In this document: positions 16,609-24,612 of the stretch, one piece after another
Position numbering within the stretch: position 1 is the stretch's first letter
How the letters are laid out: the number at the start of each line of letters is the position of its first letter
DNA from: Acidobacteriota bacterium
GTDB lineage: Bacteria; Acidobacteriota; Terriglobia; Bryobacterales; Bryobacteraceae
Length of the DNA: 35,135 nucleotides
Assembly (NCBI GenBank): GCA_005808475.1
Contig: SYLY01000230.1
Span: 1-35,135 of the forward strand
Direction: 5' to 3'
The notes under the pieces: generated by a model
What the model saw: the letters and a program-made list of their open reading frames with translations, nothing else
Told to the model about the DNA's origin: nothing
The model's database searches: none
Position numbers and translations under genes: made by a program

Positions 16609-17496
16609 ATGGTCTTTCTAGACGATTCATTGCGAGTCAAAATCGGACTCGCGGAAATGCTCAAGGGCGGCGTGATCATGGATGTCACCAACGCCGAGCA
16701 AGCCGTCATCGCGGAGAAAGCCGGAGCCACGGCCGTGATGGCGCTCGAGCGCGTTCCCGCCGACATCCGTAAGGAAGGCGGCGTGGCGCGCATGGCTCCG
16801 ATCTCGAAGATTCGCGAGATCATGGCCTCGGTGAGCATCCCGGTGATGGCGAAGGCGCGCATCGGGCATTTCTCCGAGGCTCGCATTCTCGAGGCGCTCG
16901 AAGTCGACTACATCGACGAATCCGAAGTGCTCACCCCTGCCGACGAAGAGCATCACATCGACAAGCGCGGCTTCAAGGTGCCGTTCGTGTGCGGAGCCCG
17001 CAATCTCGGCGAGGCTCTGCGGCGAATCGCCGAAGGAGCGGCGATGATCCGCACCAAAGGCGAGGCCGGTTCGGGCAACATCGTGGAAGCGGTGCGTCAC
17101 ATTCGCACCATCGTCAAGGAGATGCGGCAGCTCACCGTGCTCGGCAACGAGGAACTGGTGGCCGAATCGAAGAAGCTGCAAGCGCCGTTGGAACTGGTGC
17201 AGTACGTCGCCAAGCATGGCAAGCTGCCGGTGCCGAACTTCTCGGCCGGCGGCATCGCGACGCCCGCCGACGCGGCGCTCGTGATGTCGCTCGGCGCCGA
17301 AGCCGTCTTCGTCGGCTCGGGCATCTTCAAGTCGGACGATCCCGACGCGCGCGCCCGCGCCGTGGTCAAGGCCGCGACCCATTGGAACGATCCGGTCAAG
17401 CTGCTGGAGGCGAGCGAGGACCTCGGCATCGGCATGTTCGGTTTGGACATTTCGAAGCTCCAGGAATCGGAGTTGTTGCAAACCAGGGGCTGGTAG
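16609..17496 (+). CDS. pdxS: Pyridoxal 5'-phosphate synthase subunit PdxS
   Basis: A 295-residue (beta/alpha)8 synthase subunit that makes PLP from ribose 5-phosphate, glyceraldehyde 3-phosphate and ammonia supplied by PdxT. The diagnostic residues are all present: Asp25 in VIMDVTN, Lys82 in MAKARIGH (Schiff base) and Lys150 in [27 protein letters not shown] and VGSGIFKS form the phosphate site. Length is normal. It is followed by pdxT with 5 bp between stop and start, the classical operon. It belongs to the deoxyxylulose-independent route, so this organism does not need PdxJ/PdxA for this step. Confidence 0.98.
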   Translation: MVFLDDSLRVKIGLAEMLKGGVIMDVTNAEQAVIAEKAGATAVMALERVPADIRKEGGVARMAPISKIREIMASVSIPVMAKARIGHFSEARILEALEVDYIDESEVLTPADEEHHIDKRGFKVPFVCGARNLGEALRRIAEGAAMIRTKGEAGSGNIVEAVRHIRTIVKEMRQLTVLGNEELVAESKKLQAPLELVQYVAKHGKLPVPNFSAGGIATPADAALVMSLGAEAVFVGSGIFKSDDPDARARAVVKAATHWNDPVKLLEASEDLGIGMFGLDISKLQESELLQTRGW

Positions 17497-17501
17497 CGTC
17501 C

Positions 17502-18059
17502 GTGCCCATTGCCGGAGTGCTCGCCCTACAGGGCGACTTCGAAGCGCACCAGCGCGTGCTGGCGGGCCTCGGCCTGTCATCGGTGCAGGTGCGCACGGCG
17601 GCCGGTCTGGCCGGGTGCGGCGGTCTCATCATCCCCGGCGGCGAAAGCACCACCATGCTGAAGATGATCGGCTATGAGAACCTGCTCGAACCGCTGCGCG
17701 AATTCGGACGGTCCAAGCCTGTGTTCGGGACCTGCGCCGGCGCCATCCTGCTCGCTCGCGAGGTTTCCAATCCCGTGCAAGTGTCGCTAGGGCTGATGGA
17801 CATATCGGTGGAGCGCAATGCGTACGGGCGGCAGGTGCACAGTCATGTGGCCAGGATCGCGATCGACGAAGAAGAGGTGGAGGCCGTGTTCATTCGAGCG
17901 CCGGTCATCCGCCGCGTGGGGCCTTCCACACGAGTGCTGGCCCGGTTCGAGGGTACGCCGGTGCTGGTGGACGACGGGCTGCATATGGCCGCGACCTTCC
18001 ATCCCGAATTGACCTCGAGCGATCGCGTTCACCGCCTGTTCGCCGCCAGGATCCGCTGA
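17502..18059 (+). CDS. pdxT: Pyridoxal 5'-phosphate synthase glutaminase subunit PdxT
   Basis: A 185-residue class I glutamine amidotransferase that releases ammonia for PdxS. It begins VPIAGVLALQGDF and has GGLIIPGGEST, the nucleophile Cys78 in FGTCAGA, and the His167/Glu169 pair in FHPELTS. Length fits the family (about 190). The start is GTG at 17502, 5 bp after pdxS; the longer frame to 16989 overlaps pdxS and is not real. An ATG is not available at the N-terminus. The stop is followed after 3 bp by the phosphatase ATG. Confidence 0.97.
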   Translation: MPIAGVLALQGDFEAHQRVLAGLGLSSVQVRTAAGLAGCGGLIIPGGESTTMLKMIGYENLLEPLREFGRSKPVFGTCAGAILLAREVSNPVQVSLGLMDISVERNAYGRQVHSHVARIAIDEEEVEAVFIRAPVIRRVGPSTRVLARFEGTPVLVDDGLHMAATFHPELTSSDRVHRLFAARIR

Positions 18060-18062
18060 ACC

Positions 18063-18545
18063 ATGTCGAAGTTCTCTCCCCGGTCCAACTACAACCCCAC
18101 CTCGGCTTCCTTCCGCGCCGACACGCCGAGCGCTCCGGCCCGCCGGGCGCGCGTGCTATTCGTCTGCATCGGCAACGCGGTTCGAAGCCAGATGGCGGAG
18201 GGTTTCGCCCGCAAGTACGGCGATGACCTGATCGACGCCAGCAGCGCCGGACTGGCGCCGCTCGGATCGGTGCCGCCCCTCACCACGAAGGTGCTCGCCG
18301 CTCGCGGCGTCGACATCCCCACGCAGTTCTCCAAGGGGCTCGAGGCGGTGATGGGTCCGTTCGACGTGGTGGTGAACATCAGCGGATTGAAGCTGCCTCC
18401 GCCGTTCGACCGCGGAGAGCGCCGGTGGGAAGTGGGCGATCCCTATGGGCTCTCGGAAGAGGCCTACCGCGAGGCCGCCACCGAAATCGAAACCAAGGTG
18501 ATGGCGCTCATCCTCGAGTTGCGGAACGCCCGCCGCGCGCGCTAG
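18063..18545 (+). CDS. Low-molecular-weight protein tyrosine phosphatase-like protein
   Basis: A 160-residue LMW-PTP fold protein. The P-loop C-x5-R is CIGNAVR (Cys35, Arg41) after the strand RVLFV, and the general-acid Asp lies in GDPYG (Asp126). It removes phosphate from tyrosine or aryl phosphates, or may reduce arsenate if coupled. Cys35 is the only cysteine, so the thioredoxin-type ArsC resolving Cys pair is absent. The first 28 residues are a polar extension rich in Ser and Ala. It starts 3 bp after pdxT and probably shares its transcript. Confidence 0.85.
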   Translation: MSKFSPRSNYNPTSASFRADTPSAPARRARVLFVCIGNAVRSQMAEGFARKYGDDLIDASSAGLAPLGSVPPLTTKVLAARGVDIPTQFSKGLEAVMGPFDVVVNISGLKLPPPFDRGERRWEVGDPYGLSEEAYREAATEIETKVMALILELRNARRAR

Positions 18546-18555
18546 CCTCTCCCTG

Positions 18556-19779
18556 ATGCGAATCCCCGTATTCCTTGCCGCCGCCTTATGCGCCGCGGCG
18601 CAATCGCTCGACTTTCCGCAAGCGCTACGGCAAGCCAAGTCCGATCCAGCCGGTCTGCGCAAAGCGCTCGGCGACCGCGTTGCCAAGGCGTCCGCCGCCG
18701 TGAGCACCGGGCCCGATTTCCTGTTCGCCGCGGACGCGGCGAAAAAGCCGGTGCTGATCGTGAACGGCGAGCCCGGCCCCGCGATGCGGAAGTCCAAGGA
18801 CGGCTTCTGGTGGACCACGGCGAAGCTCCGCACCGGCCGCACCCACAACTTCCACTATCTGGTGGACGGCAAAAAGACCGGCGGCATGGACAATGTCCCC
18901 GCGTTCGGTCCCGATTCCTACGAACAGCCCGGCGTGCCGAAAGGCAAGCTGGAAGGCAAGCTGATCCACGAGAGCAAGATCTATCCGGGGATGAAGTCCG
19001 ATTATTGGATCTACGGTCCCGCCCAGTACGATCCGGCTGTTCCGGCGCCGGTGATGGTGTGGCAGGACGGCGAGGTGCTTGCCCCGCGCGAACTGCCCTC
19101 GCGCGCCCAGATCGTGTTCGACAACCTGACGCACCAGAAGAAGATTCCGCCCATCGTGCAGGTGCTGGTTTCCCCGGGAATGGCCGGCCGGCGCCGGATG
19201 CGTAGCATCGAGTACGACACCATGGACGACCGCTATCCCCGCTTCCTGCGCGACGAGATCCTGGCCGAAGTGGGCAGGAAGTACAATCTGCGCAAGGACG
19301 GCTACAGCCGCGCCATCGCGGGCGACTCGTCGGGCGGAATTTGCGCGTTCAACGCGGCCTACACGCATCCCGAACTGTTCACTCGCGTGTTGAGCCGGAT
19401 CGGCAGTTTCACCTCCATCCAGTGGCAGCCGGGCGTGCTCGACGGCGGCAACGTCTACCCTTACAAGGTTCGCAAGGACACCAAGCGCAACATACGAGTC
19501 TGGCTCCAGGACGGCTACGAGGATCTCGAGAACGAGCACGGAAGCTGGCCCGCCACCAACATCGCCTTGGCCAACTCGCTCAAGTACAAGGAATACGATT
19601 TCAAGCTCGTGTGGGGCAACGGCGGCCACTCCCGCAACGCCGGCCACGCCGAACTGGCCGAGGAGATGATCTGGCTGTGGCGCGACTACGATCCGGCCAG
19701 GACGGAGCAGACGTTCACCATGGATCCGGCCGAGAAATCCAAGCCTTTCTACCGCGCGGTGGCGCTGAATCGCGAATGA
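18556..19779 (+). CDS. Exported Fes-like esterase (enterochelin esterase superfamily)
   Basis: A 407-residue protein with a signal peptide (1-16, LCAAAQS). An N-terminal Ig-like/CBM48-type segment (about 50-125, LIVNGEPGPAMRKSKDGFWW) precedes an alpha/beta-hydrolase esterase domain. The nucleophile Ser258 is in AGDSSGG, and the catalytic His is in GNGGHSRNAGH. Family members hydrolyse siderophore lactones, feruloyl esters or related esters; the substrate here is unknown. The start is the ATG at 18556. It overlaps the ABC ATPase start as ATGA, which supports a link to iron or solute uptake, but no permease or binding protein is visible next to it. Confidence 0.87.
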   Translation: MRIPVFLAAALCAAAQSLDFPQALRQAKSDPAGLRKALGDRVAKASAAVSTGPDFLFAADAAKKPVLIVNGEPGPAMRKSKDGFWWTTAKLRTGRTHNFHYLVDGKKTGGMDNVPAFGPDSYEQPGVPKGKLEGKLIHESKIYPGMKSDYWIYGPAQYDPAVPAPVMVWQDGEVLAPRELPSRAQIVFDNLTHQKKIPPIVQVLVSPGMAGRRRMRSIEYDTMDDRYPRFLRDEILAEVGRKYNLRKDGYSRAIAGDSSGGICAFNAAYTHPELFTRVLSRIGSFTSIQWQPGVLDGGNVYPYKVRKDTKRNIRVWLQDGYEDLENEHGSWPATNIALANSLKYKEYDFKLVWGNGGHSRNAGHAELAEEMIWLWRDYDPARTEQTFTMDPAEKSKPFYRAVALNRE

Positions 19780-20567
19780 GCGCGCCGCCGCCGCTCATCG
19801 CCTACCGCAACGTCTTCATCCGGCGCGGTGGACGCCATGTCCTGAACGGCCTCGACTTCTCGATCGGCGCCGGGGAGAACGTCGCGATCCTCGGCCCGAA
19901 CGGTTGCGGTAAGTCGACCCTGATCAAGACCATCACCCGCGAACTCTACCCCGATCCCGACGTCCCCGGTTCGTCGCTGTCGATCCACGGCAAGCAGGTC
20001 TGGAACATCTTCGACTTGCGTCCGCTGTTGGGCATCGTCTCCTACGACCTCGTGGATGCGTGCTCCCGCAACGACTACCCGTGCCTCGAGATCGTGCTGT
20101 CCGGGTTCCATTCGTCGATCGGCATCTGGCCCAATCACGTGGTGACACCGGAGATGGAGACGCGCGCCGCCGAAGTCATGGAACTGCTCGAAATTCCGCA
20201 TCTGGCGGAAAGGCGGATCAACGAGCTATCCTCCGGCGAAGCGCGGCGCGTGGTGATGGCGCGGGCGCTGGTGCACGGTCCCAAGTCGCTCATCCTGGAT
20301 GAGCCCACCAACAGTCTGGATCTCCACGCCATGCATGAACTGCGCGAAATCGTGCGGAAGATCGTGGCCGATGGAACGGGCGTCATCCTGGTGACGCACC
20401 ACCTGCCCGACATCATCCCCGAGATCTCCCGCGTGATCATGCTGCGCGAGGGACGCGTCTTCCTGGATGCCGCGAAGACAGAGGCGCTGACTTCGGCGAA
20501 CCTGTCCGCGCTCTTTCGCACCGAAGTGGATCTGGCGGAGCGCGGCGGCTACTATCACGCATGGTGA
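19776..20567 (+). CDS. ABC transporter ATP-binding protein
   Basis: A 263-residue ATPase. Walker A is GPNGCGKST (40-48), the signature LSSGE (151-155), Walker B LILDEP (172-177), and the H-loop His at 208/209 in VTHHL. The tail is LFRTEVDLAERGGYYHAW. In sequence order it resembles the iron- or molybdate-type and ModF-like ATPases. No permease or binding protein is present in the neighbourhood, so it may serve a transporter encoded elsewhere or be a non-transport ABC protein. The ATG at 19776 overlaps the esterase stop; the longer frame starting at 19341 is antecedent read-through. The stop overlaps the next gene by 7 bp. Confidence 0.92.
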   Translation: MSAPPPLIAYRNVFIRRGGRHVLNGLDFSIGAGENVAILGPNGCGKSTLIKTITRELYPDPDVPGSSLSIHGKQVWNIFDLRPLLGIVSYDLVDACSRNDYPCLEIVLSGFHSSIGIWPNHVVTPEMETRAAEVMELLEIPHLAERRINELSSGEARRVVMARALVHGPKSLILDEPTNSLDLHAMHELREIVRKIVADGTGVILVTHHLPDIIPEISRVIMLREGRVFLDAAKTEALTSANLSALFRTEVDLAERGGYYHAW

Positions 20568-21463
20568 GCTGGCTGTTGGCCGCGGCGATGGCCGCTCAAG
20601 TGGAGACCGGCGATATCGGGCTGTTCCACCGCGAGCGCGCCGCGGCGGCCACGGTGGAGGAACTGCGATCCCGGTATTTCGCCAAGGCGTCGCCAGGATG
20701 GAAGCGGTACCTGGCGGGCGCCGGCGACCCCGCCATTTTCACGCAGTCCTACCGGCTCTACCCGAAGTTCTTCGCGACCTCAGAGCCGGGGTGCCGTCGT
20801 GTGGCGGAAGCCAAGCCAGAGATCGAGCGCGCGCTCGAGGCGTTTCGCGAACTCTATCCGCATCCCGGAGTTCCGGTGACGATCGGCGTGGGTTCGGTGT
20901 CCGGCGCCGGACGCGGCGAGCGCGACGGGGTGTATCTGGCGGCGGAGTTCTTCTCCAAGGGACCGGGTCTCGACGACTCGGAATTGGCGCCGTGGCAACG
21001 CGCGTTTCTCGCGCCGCCCGAGGGGATCGCAGCGGCGGCGGTGCATGAGATGGTGCACGTCTATCAGGCCCGCACCACGGACTCGACCCTGCTGGTGGCT
21101 TGTCTTCGGGAAGGCGCGGCGGACTTCGTCGCCGAACTGATCACCGGGCGGCACACCAATCCGGCGCTGGTGGAATGGGCGTCGCCGCGCAAGGCGGCCC
21201 TGTTCCAGGAGTTCGCGCGCCGGGCTCACGGGTCCTACCACACGGGCTGGATCTACGACGCGGGCGAAAACAGCGGCCGCCCGGCCAACGTAGGCTACTG
21301 GATCGGCTACGAAATCGCCAAGGACTTCCACGCCCGCGCGGCTGCCAAGCGTACGGCGATCGCCGACATCGTCGAGATGCGGGATCCGCGCGCCTTGGTC
21401 GCGGCTTCGTCTTACCGTTGGCTGGTGATTCCGCCCGCCGCGAAGAAGCGCCGCCGCCGCTGA
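20561..21463 (+). CDS. Predicted gluzincin-type zinc protease (HExxH)
   Basis: A 300-residue protein with a short hydrophobic N-terminus (LLAAAMAAQ). The zinc motif HEMVH is at 162-166, with a likely third ligand Glu184 in CLREGAADFVAEL. The HExxH plus EGxAdf pairing is that of DUF2268-like and other gluzincin proteases. After it, GRPANVGYWIGYEIAKDF resembles the conserved C-terminal helix of these proteins. It is probably secreted or periplasmic. The stop directly abuts that of the convergent DUF2905 gene. Assignment to DUF2268 is tentative; the protease motif is clear. Confidence 0.72.
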   Translation: MVSWLLAAAMAAQVETGDIGLFHRERAAAATVEELRSRYFAKASPGWKRYLAGAGDPAIFTQSYRLYPKFFATSEPGCRRVAEAKPEIERALEAFRELYPHPGVPVTIGVGSVSGAGRGERDGVYLAAEFFSKGPGLDDSELAPWQRAFLAPPEGIAAAAVHEMVHVYQARTTDSTLLVACLREGAADFVAELITGRHTNPALVEWASPRKAALFQEFARRAHGSYHTGWIYDAGENSGRPANVGYWIGYEIAKDFHARAAAKRTAIADIVEMRDPRALVAASSYRWLVIPPAAKKRRRR

Positions 21464-21679
21464 CTACCTGCGCCGGAACAGCGCGCCGATCAGCGTCAAC
21501 GCGAGGCTGAGCAACAGGCACGTGACGATGGGGAAGTAGAACGATCCCCGCTTGCCCTCGATCGCGATATCGCCCGGCAGCCTTCCCAGCCGGAACGGCA
21601 GCTTCCCGCCGAGCGTGACCAGCACGCCCAGCACCACTAGCGCGGCGCCCACGACGATCAGCGTCTTGCCGGGAGGCAT
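21464..21679 (-). CDS. DUF2905 small membrane protein
   Basis: A 71-residue membrane protein with two hydrophobic helices (about 7-25 and 51-68) around the conserved loop KLPFRLGRLPGDIAIEGKRG and the sequence FYFPIVTCLLLSLAL. The LGRLPGDI pattern identifies DUF2905, a conserved family of unknown role. Length is typical (about 65-75). It starts 6 bp downstream of the xylose isomerase stop, so it is likely co-transcribed with it. Confidence 0.92.
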   Translation of the reverse strand: MPPGKTLIVVGAALVVLGVLVTLGGKLPFRLGRLPGDIAIEGKRGSFYFPIVTCLLLSLALTLIGALFRRR

Positions 21680-21685
21680 CGCGCG

Positions 21686-22921
21686 TCAGACCGAGTAGAT
21701 ACGGCCCTTGTGCGCGCCCACCAGGATCTGGAAGAGCCGGTGCGCGATCAATTCGTGCAGCGTGAGCAACTCGCGGTTGGCTTCGGCGAGCGAGGCCGCG
21801 TCGCGCGGATCTCCACCGCCCCCGGCGCGCAGGGCCTCGTAGGCCTGCGAGATCACCGCGTCCGACGAGACCTCCCCGGCCATCTCCCACAGCGTAATGA
21901 ACCGGTCGACCGTGGTGGGAAAGCTCACCGAGAACACGCCCTGATTCGACGTGGTGCGCGGAGGCTTGTAGTCGAGATTGAACGGGCCGTTGTAGGCGTG
22001 CGTGCGCAGCATCACCAGCACGTTCAGCCAGTCGAGCGGATTCACCAATCCGACGCCGATGTCCACGTCGTGCTTGAGCGGATAGCCGTCGTTGATGTCG
22101 AAGTGGAAGAGCTTGTTGCACAGCAGCGCGCGGGCCAGCGCGGCGCGAACGGCCGCGCCCCACATCAGTTCGTGCAGATATTCCGGGTTCAGGCCTACCA
22201 TGTCCGGGTGCTTCAGCAGACCGGAGAAAATGAACGCGAGCATCGCGTCCGAACTCGGCAGCAGGATCTGAGCGGCGGGCTCGAACGGCTTGGCTTCCAG
22301 GCAGTGCTTCAAAGTCGGCCGGCCGTTTTCGCGCGCGATGGCGATGTCGGCCTCGCACGCGGCGTTGAGCCCTTCGGCATACCAGCGCAGGGTGTTGGTC
22401 TCTTCCACCGCGCCTTGCACCTGGTAACCGAGCGACCCCGGCCAGTAGACCGCGAACTGCGCGCCGAGTTCGTGGCCGATGCGCACGGTGTTGGTCAGCC
22501 GCCACTTGGAGTATTCGCGGACCTCCGGAGCCTCGGCGGCGGGCGACGCCGCGAACACCGCGTGATGGAAGGTCTCGGTGGTCACCATCGAGCATTGCAG
22601 TCCGTGCTTCTTGAGCGCCTTCTTGATGCCCGCCACGGTTTCGTCCTGCCGCGCGGTCCCCAGGTCGGGCGTCGCGATGACGTCGGTATCGTGGGTCGCC
22701 CAGTAGCCGATGCCGATCTTGCCGTACTCGCGGATCACTTCCTCGTAGCCCACCGGACGGCGGGTCGGCGCGTGGAATAGCGCATGGCCTTCGTAGGCGG
22801 CCGCCCATTGCGGCCCGGTGAGGAAGTATTTACGGCGCTGCTTGGGCGAGTAACCTCCGCCGCACGCTTTCGTCAGGCGGGCGACGAGCGCCTGTTGTTT
22901 CGCGGGAGGAACTGGCTTCAT
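21686..22921 (-). CDS. xylA: Xylose isomerase
   Basis: A 411-residue TIM-barrel isomerase converting D-xylose to D-xylulose (and glucose to fructose). All expected active-site positions are present with the right spacing: His77 and Asp80 in HDTD, Glu209 and Lys211 in CLEAKP, Glu247 and His250 in NPEYLHE. Asp275 in FDIND, Asp285 and Asp287 in HDVDIG, and Asp317 in FNLDYKP complete the set. The 275/285/287/317 spacing equals that of class I enzymes. No xylulokinase or transporter is next to it. The start ATG at 22921 is the family-typical N-terminus. DUF2905 follows. Confidence 0.92.
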   Translation of the reverse strand: MKPVPPAKQQALVARLTKACGGGYSPKQRRKYFLTGPQWAAAYEGHALFHAPTRRPVGYEEVIREYGKIGIGYWATHDTDVIATPDLGTARQDETVAGIKKALKKHGLQCSMVTTETFHHAVFAASPAAEAPEVREYSKWRLTNTVRIGHELGAQFAVYWPGSLGYQVQGAVEETNTLRWYAEGLNAACEADIAIARENGRPTLKHCLEAKPFEPAAQILLPSSDAMLAFIFSGLLKHPDMVGLNPEYLHELMWGAAVRAALARALLCNKLFHFDINDGYPLKHDVDIGVGLVNPLDWLNVLVMLRTHAYNGPFNLDYKPPRTTSNQGVFSVSFPTTVDRFITLWEMAGEVSSDAVISQAYEALRAGGGGDPRDAASLAEANRELLTLHELIAHRLFQILVGAHKGRIYSV

Positions 22922-22948
22922 GGGAGAAACCAGTGTACCGCAAGGCCC

Positions 22949-22977
22949 GGCGCGGCGGCATGGTTGGCCGCCGCGCC
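22949..22977. terminator. GC-rich hairpin between the GlcG-like gene and xylA
   Basis: A perfect 11-bp inverted repeat (GGCGCGGCGGC and GCCGCCGCGCC) with a 7-base loop begins 10 bp after the stop of the GlcG-like gene when read on the minus strand. There is no T-run, so it could be a factor-dependent terminator, an RNA-stability element or simply a GC-rich palindrome. Confidence 0.4.
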
Positions 22978-22987
22978 CGCGGCGTCC

Positions 22988-23719
22988 TCAGTAGTCCTTG
23001 GCCGGAATCTCGTCTCCCACCCGGCTGCCGTTGCGCCAGGTGTTGATGCAGCGCGGATGGGCGAACACGCTGACGCCATCGAGATAGGTATAGACGATGT
23101 CGTCGGCCGTGGGGCCGCCTGGCGGGTTCAGCTCCGCCATCTGGCGCACACGCTTGGCCACCTCGTGGTCGGCGCAAGAGGTGTCTCCGCTGATGCCCAG
23201 TCCGCCGACAACCCGGCCGGACCGGTAGATCGGCAGGCCGCCGCCGAAGAAGATCAGGCCTCCCGCGATCTTGCCGTTACTCTTCTGCGCGTCCGCTTGC
23301 GTCTGCAGTTCGGCCGGGTTGAACAGGTTCGACTGGCCCAGGCTCCACAGCGAGTGGCCCGGCTGGGTGAACGTGTACAGCCGCGCCGTGGACAGCGGCA
23401 GCGAGTCGACCGAGAACGCGTTGCCGGTGTATGCCTTCGCCTTGGCGATCGCCTGGCTGCCCGGCCACACCTGCGTGGGATCGGAAGTGGACGCGGCCAC
23501 GGCGCAGACTTCGCCGGCGCGGTTCACGATCGCGCCCCACATCCGCGCCCCGTTGAACAGGCCGCCCACCGTTCCGCCGACCACTCCGTCGGCGAGGCCC
23601 GGCGCCTGCTGTAAGAAGGTCCGCAACTGCGCCGATGTGGGCAGGTTGACGCACTTGTCGTCCGTGCCTTGACCGAGCGCGGCTCCCGCGATCGAAAGGC
23701 AAATCAAGAATCGCTTCAT
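22988..23719 (-). CDS. Exported GlcG/HbpS-like heme-binding domain protein
   Basis: A 243-residue protein with a signal peptide (1-15, AGAALGQ). The GlcG/HbpS (DUF336) fold shows as WGAIVNRAGEVCAVAASTSD, SQAIAKAKAYTGNAFS, GGLPIYRSGRVVGGLGISG, and D/E-rich HEVAKRV. Members bind heme or act as small sensing domains; the role here is unknown. Near its end, CADHEVAKRVRQM is the typical last helix. A very good AGGAGG ribosome site precedes the ATG at 23719. It is co-directional with xylA, with a hairpin between, so it may be a separate unit. Confidence 0.85.
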   Translation of the reverse strand: MKRFLICLSIAGAALGQGTDDKCVNLPTSAQLRTFLQQAPGLADGVVGGTVGGLFNGARMWGAIVNRAGEVCAVAASTSDPTQVWPGSQAIAKAKAYTGNAFSVDSLPLSTARLYTFTQPGHSLWSLGQSNLFNPAELQTQADAQKSNGKIAGGLIFFGGGLPIYRSGRVVGGLGISGDTSCADHEVAKRVRQMAELNPPGGPTADDIVYTYLDGVSVFAHPRCINTWRNGSRVGDEIPAKDY

Positions 23720-23936
23720 ATGTTTCCTCCTGGAGTTGACGCGCGGGCGGCTCCCCAGTCGTCCCGCGACAGGTCGAGTGCGTCTCCGGCGTCGAATGGT
23801 CCGTTTACCGTTGACATTGTACAGGACGGCCTGTGAGCGCGGCTTCGCCCGCCCGCTGGAAGCGCCGGTAGGCCGCCGGCGCGGAGCCGCCGAGCACGAG
23901 GATGACCCGGTCGAGCGGGTCTCGCGCGTGGCCGAA
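23720..23936. other. Intergenic region with no convincing gene
   Basis: No reading frame here has a plausible start and protein-like composition. Short Arg/Pro-rich frames on both strands are composition artefacts. It holds the ribosome site and presumably the promoter of the GlcG-like gene. TACAAT on the minus strand at about 23817-23822 could be a -10 box, but no matching -35 is seen. Confidence 0.5.
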
Positions 23937-24161
23937 TCACTCGGTCGAAGCTCTAGCAGCCCGTGGTGCAAGTAGCATGAGTCGCGTTGCGAGCGCCGCC
24001 GCAACCCACTGGGCGCATTGGACTTGCAACGCAGGCTCCGCGCATTGGCGTTTGCCGCCCATGGCCGCCGCCGCGGCCATGGCATGGTTGCGCGCGGCCC
24101 CTACCTGCACCACGGGCTGCTGGGCCAGTACGTCGGTTGCCTCGAGGGGGACCTGCCTCAT
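23937..24161 (-). CDS. Small hypothetical ORF, coupled to the 83-aa gene
   Basis: A 74-residue frame whose ATG overlaps the stop of the preceding small gene as ATGA. It is Ala-, Gln- and Val-rich (EATDVLAQQPVVQVGAARN, MAAAAAMGG) with two Cys in QCAEPALQVQC. Third-position GC is high over most of the length but drops toward the end. I recognise no family. The overlap and codon pattern favour a real gene; composition alone does not prove it. It is the last gene of the S8 protease run. Confidence 0.45.
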   Translation of the reverse strand: MRQVPLEATDVLAQQPVVQVGAARNHAMAAAAAMGGKRQCAEPALQVQCAQWVAAALATRLMLLAPRAARASTE

Positions 24162-24409
24162 TCGAAGGGCGTGTCGATCTTCTCCCAGTCGGCTGACTTG
24201 CGGAGAGTCTTGATCTGGGCCTTCGCGTCGGCCTCCTCCAAGGTCTCGCCGCGCAGGGTCGGCCCCACGCGGGTGAGTTGGAGCCGGATCACCGTGTAAT
24301 AGAGCGTCTTCCGCGCCTGGGGAAACATTGTTTTGGTTCCGAGGTTGGCGACGTAGTAACTCACGTCTTCCCCGGACCGCGTATTAAGGAACCGTGCGGC
24401 GAACTTCAT
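24158..24409 (-). CDS. Small hypothetical protein in the S8 protease run
   Basis: An 83-residue, polar, mostly charged protein (MKFAARFLNTRSGEDVSYYV at the start, ADAKAQIKTLRKSADWEKID near the end). It has no signal peptide or membrane segment. A GGGGGA-type ribosome site lies just before the ATG at 24409. It follows the 59-residue gene after 12 bp and overlaps the next one. No family is recognised. Confidence 0.65.
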   Translation of the reverse strand: MKFAARFLNTRSGEDVSYYVANLGTKTMFPQARKTLYYTVIRLQLTRVGPTLRGETLEEADAKAQIKTLRKSADWEKIDTPFE

Positions 24410-24421
24410 TTGTCTTTCCCC

Positions 24422-24601
24422 CTATTTGACTGGCGGCGGGGCCGCGGACGCCGTTCCACCACCCGCCGCCTCGATCGCGGCAATCAACCACGCCGGAGGC
24501 CCGCCCGCGTCCGCCGCCGCGGGGGCGGGTGCGGCCTGCCCCTGCGCGGATTCGGCGCGGGGCGCCGCGCCGTCCTGGTCGATGTCAATCGTAATTCTCA
24601 T
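24422..24601 (-). CDS. Small Ala/Pro/Gly-rich peptide gene
   Basis: A 59-residue ORF. It has a strand-like N-terminus, MRITIDIDQDG, then an Ala/Pro/Gly-rich tail containing AGGPPAWLIAAIEAAGGG and ending PPPVK. GAGGAG lies at normal spacing before the ATG at 24601, which supports translation. It could be a linker-type or secreted peptide or an assembly factor for the protease. There are no modification enzymes nearby to support a RiPP precursor. No family is recognised. Confidence 0.6.
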   Translation of the reverse strand: MRITIDIDQDGAAPRAESAQGQAAPAPAAADAGGPPAWLIAAIEAAGGGTASAAPPPVK

Positions 24602-24612
24602 CGTGACTCCTC

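Noticed and set aside
18063..18545. Arsenate reductase ArsC
   Set aside because: Only the P-loop Cys is present; the second and third redox Cys residues of thioredoxin-linked ArsC are missing and there are no ars neighbours.
21141..22808. A 555-residue minus-strand frame across the protease and xylA region
   Set aside because: It overlaps xylA on the same strand in another frame, and the xylA active-site motifs settle which frame is real.
23736..23975. A 79-residue plus-strand frame
   Set aside because: Arg-rich, no ribosome site, no family, and it lies across the promoter region of the GlcG-like gene.
24422..24601. RiPP precursor peptide
   Set aside because: No radical SAM, YcaO, LanM or similar modifying enzyme and no transporter nearby; the tail is simple low-complexity sequence.
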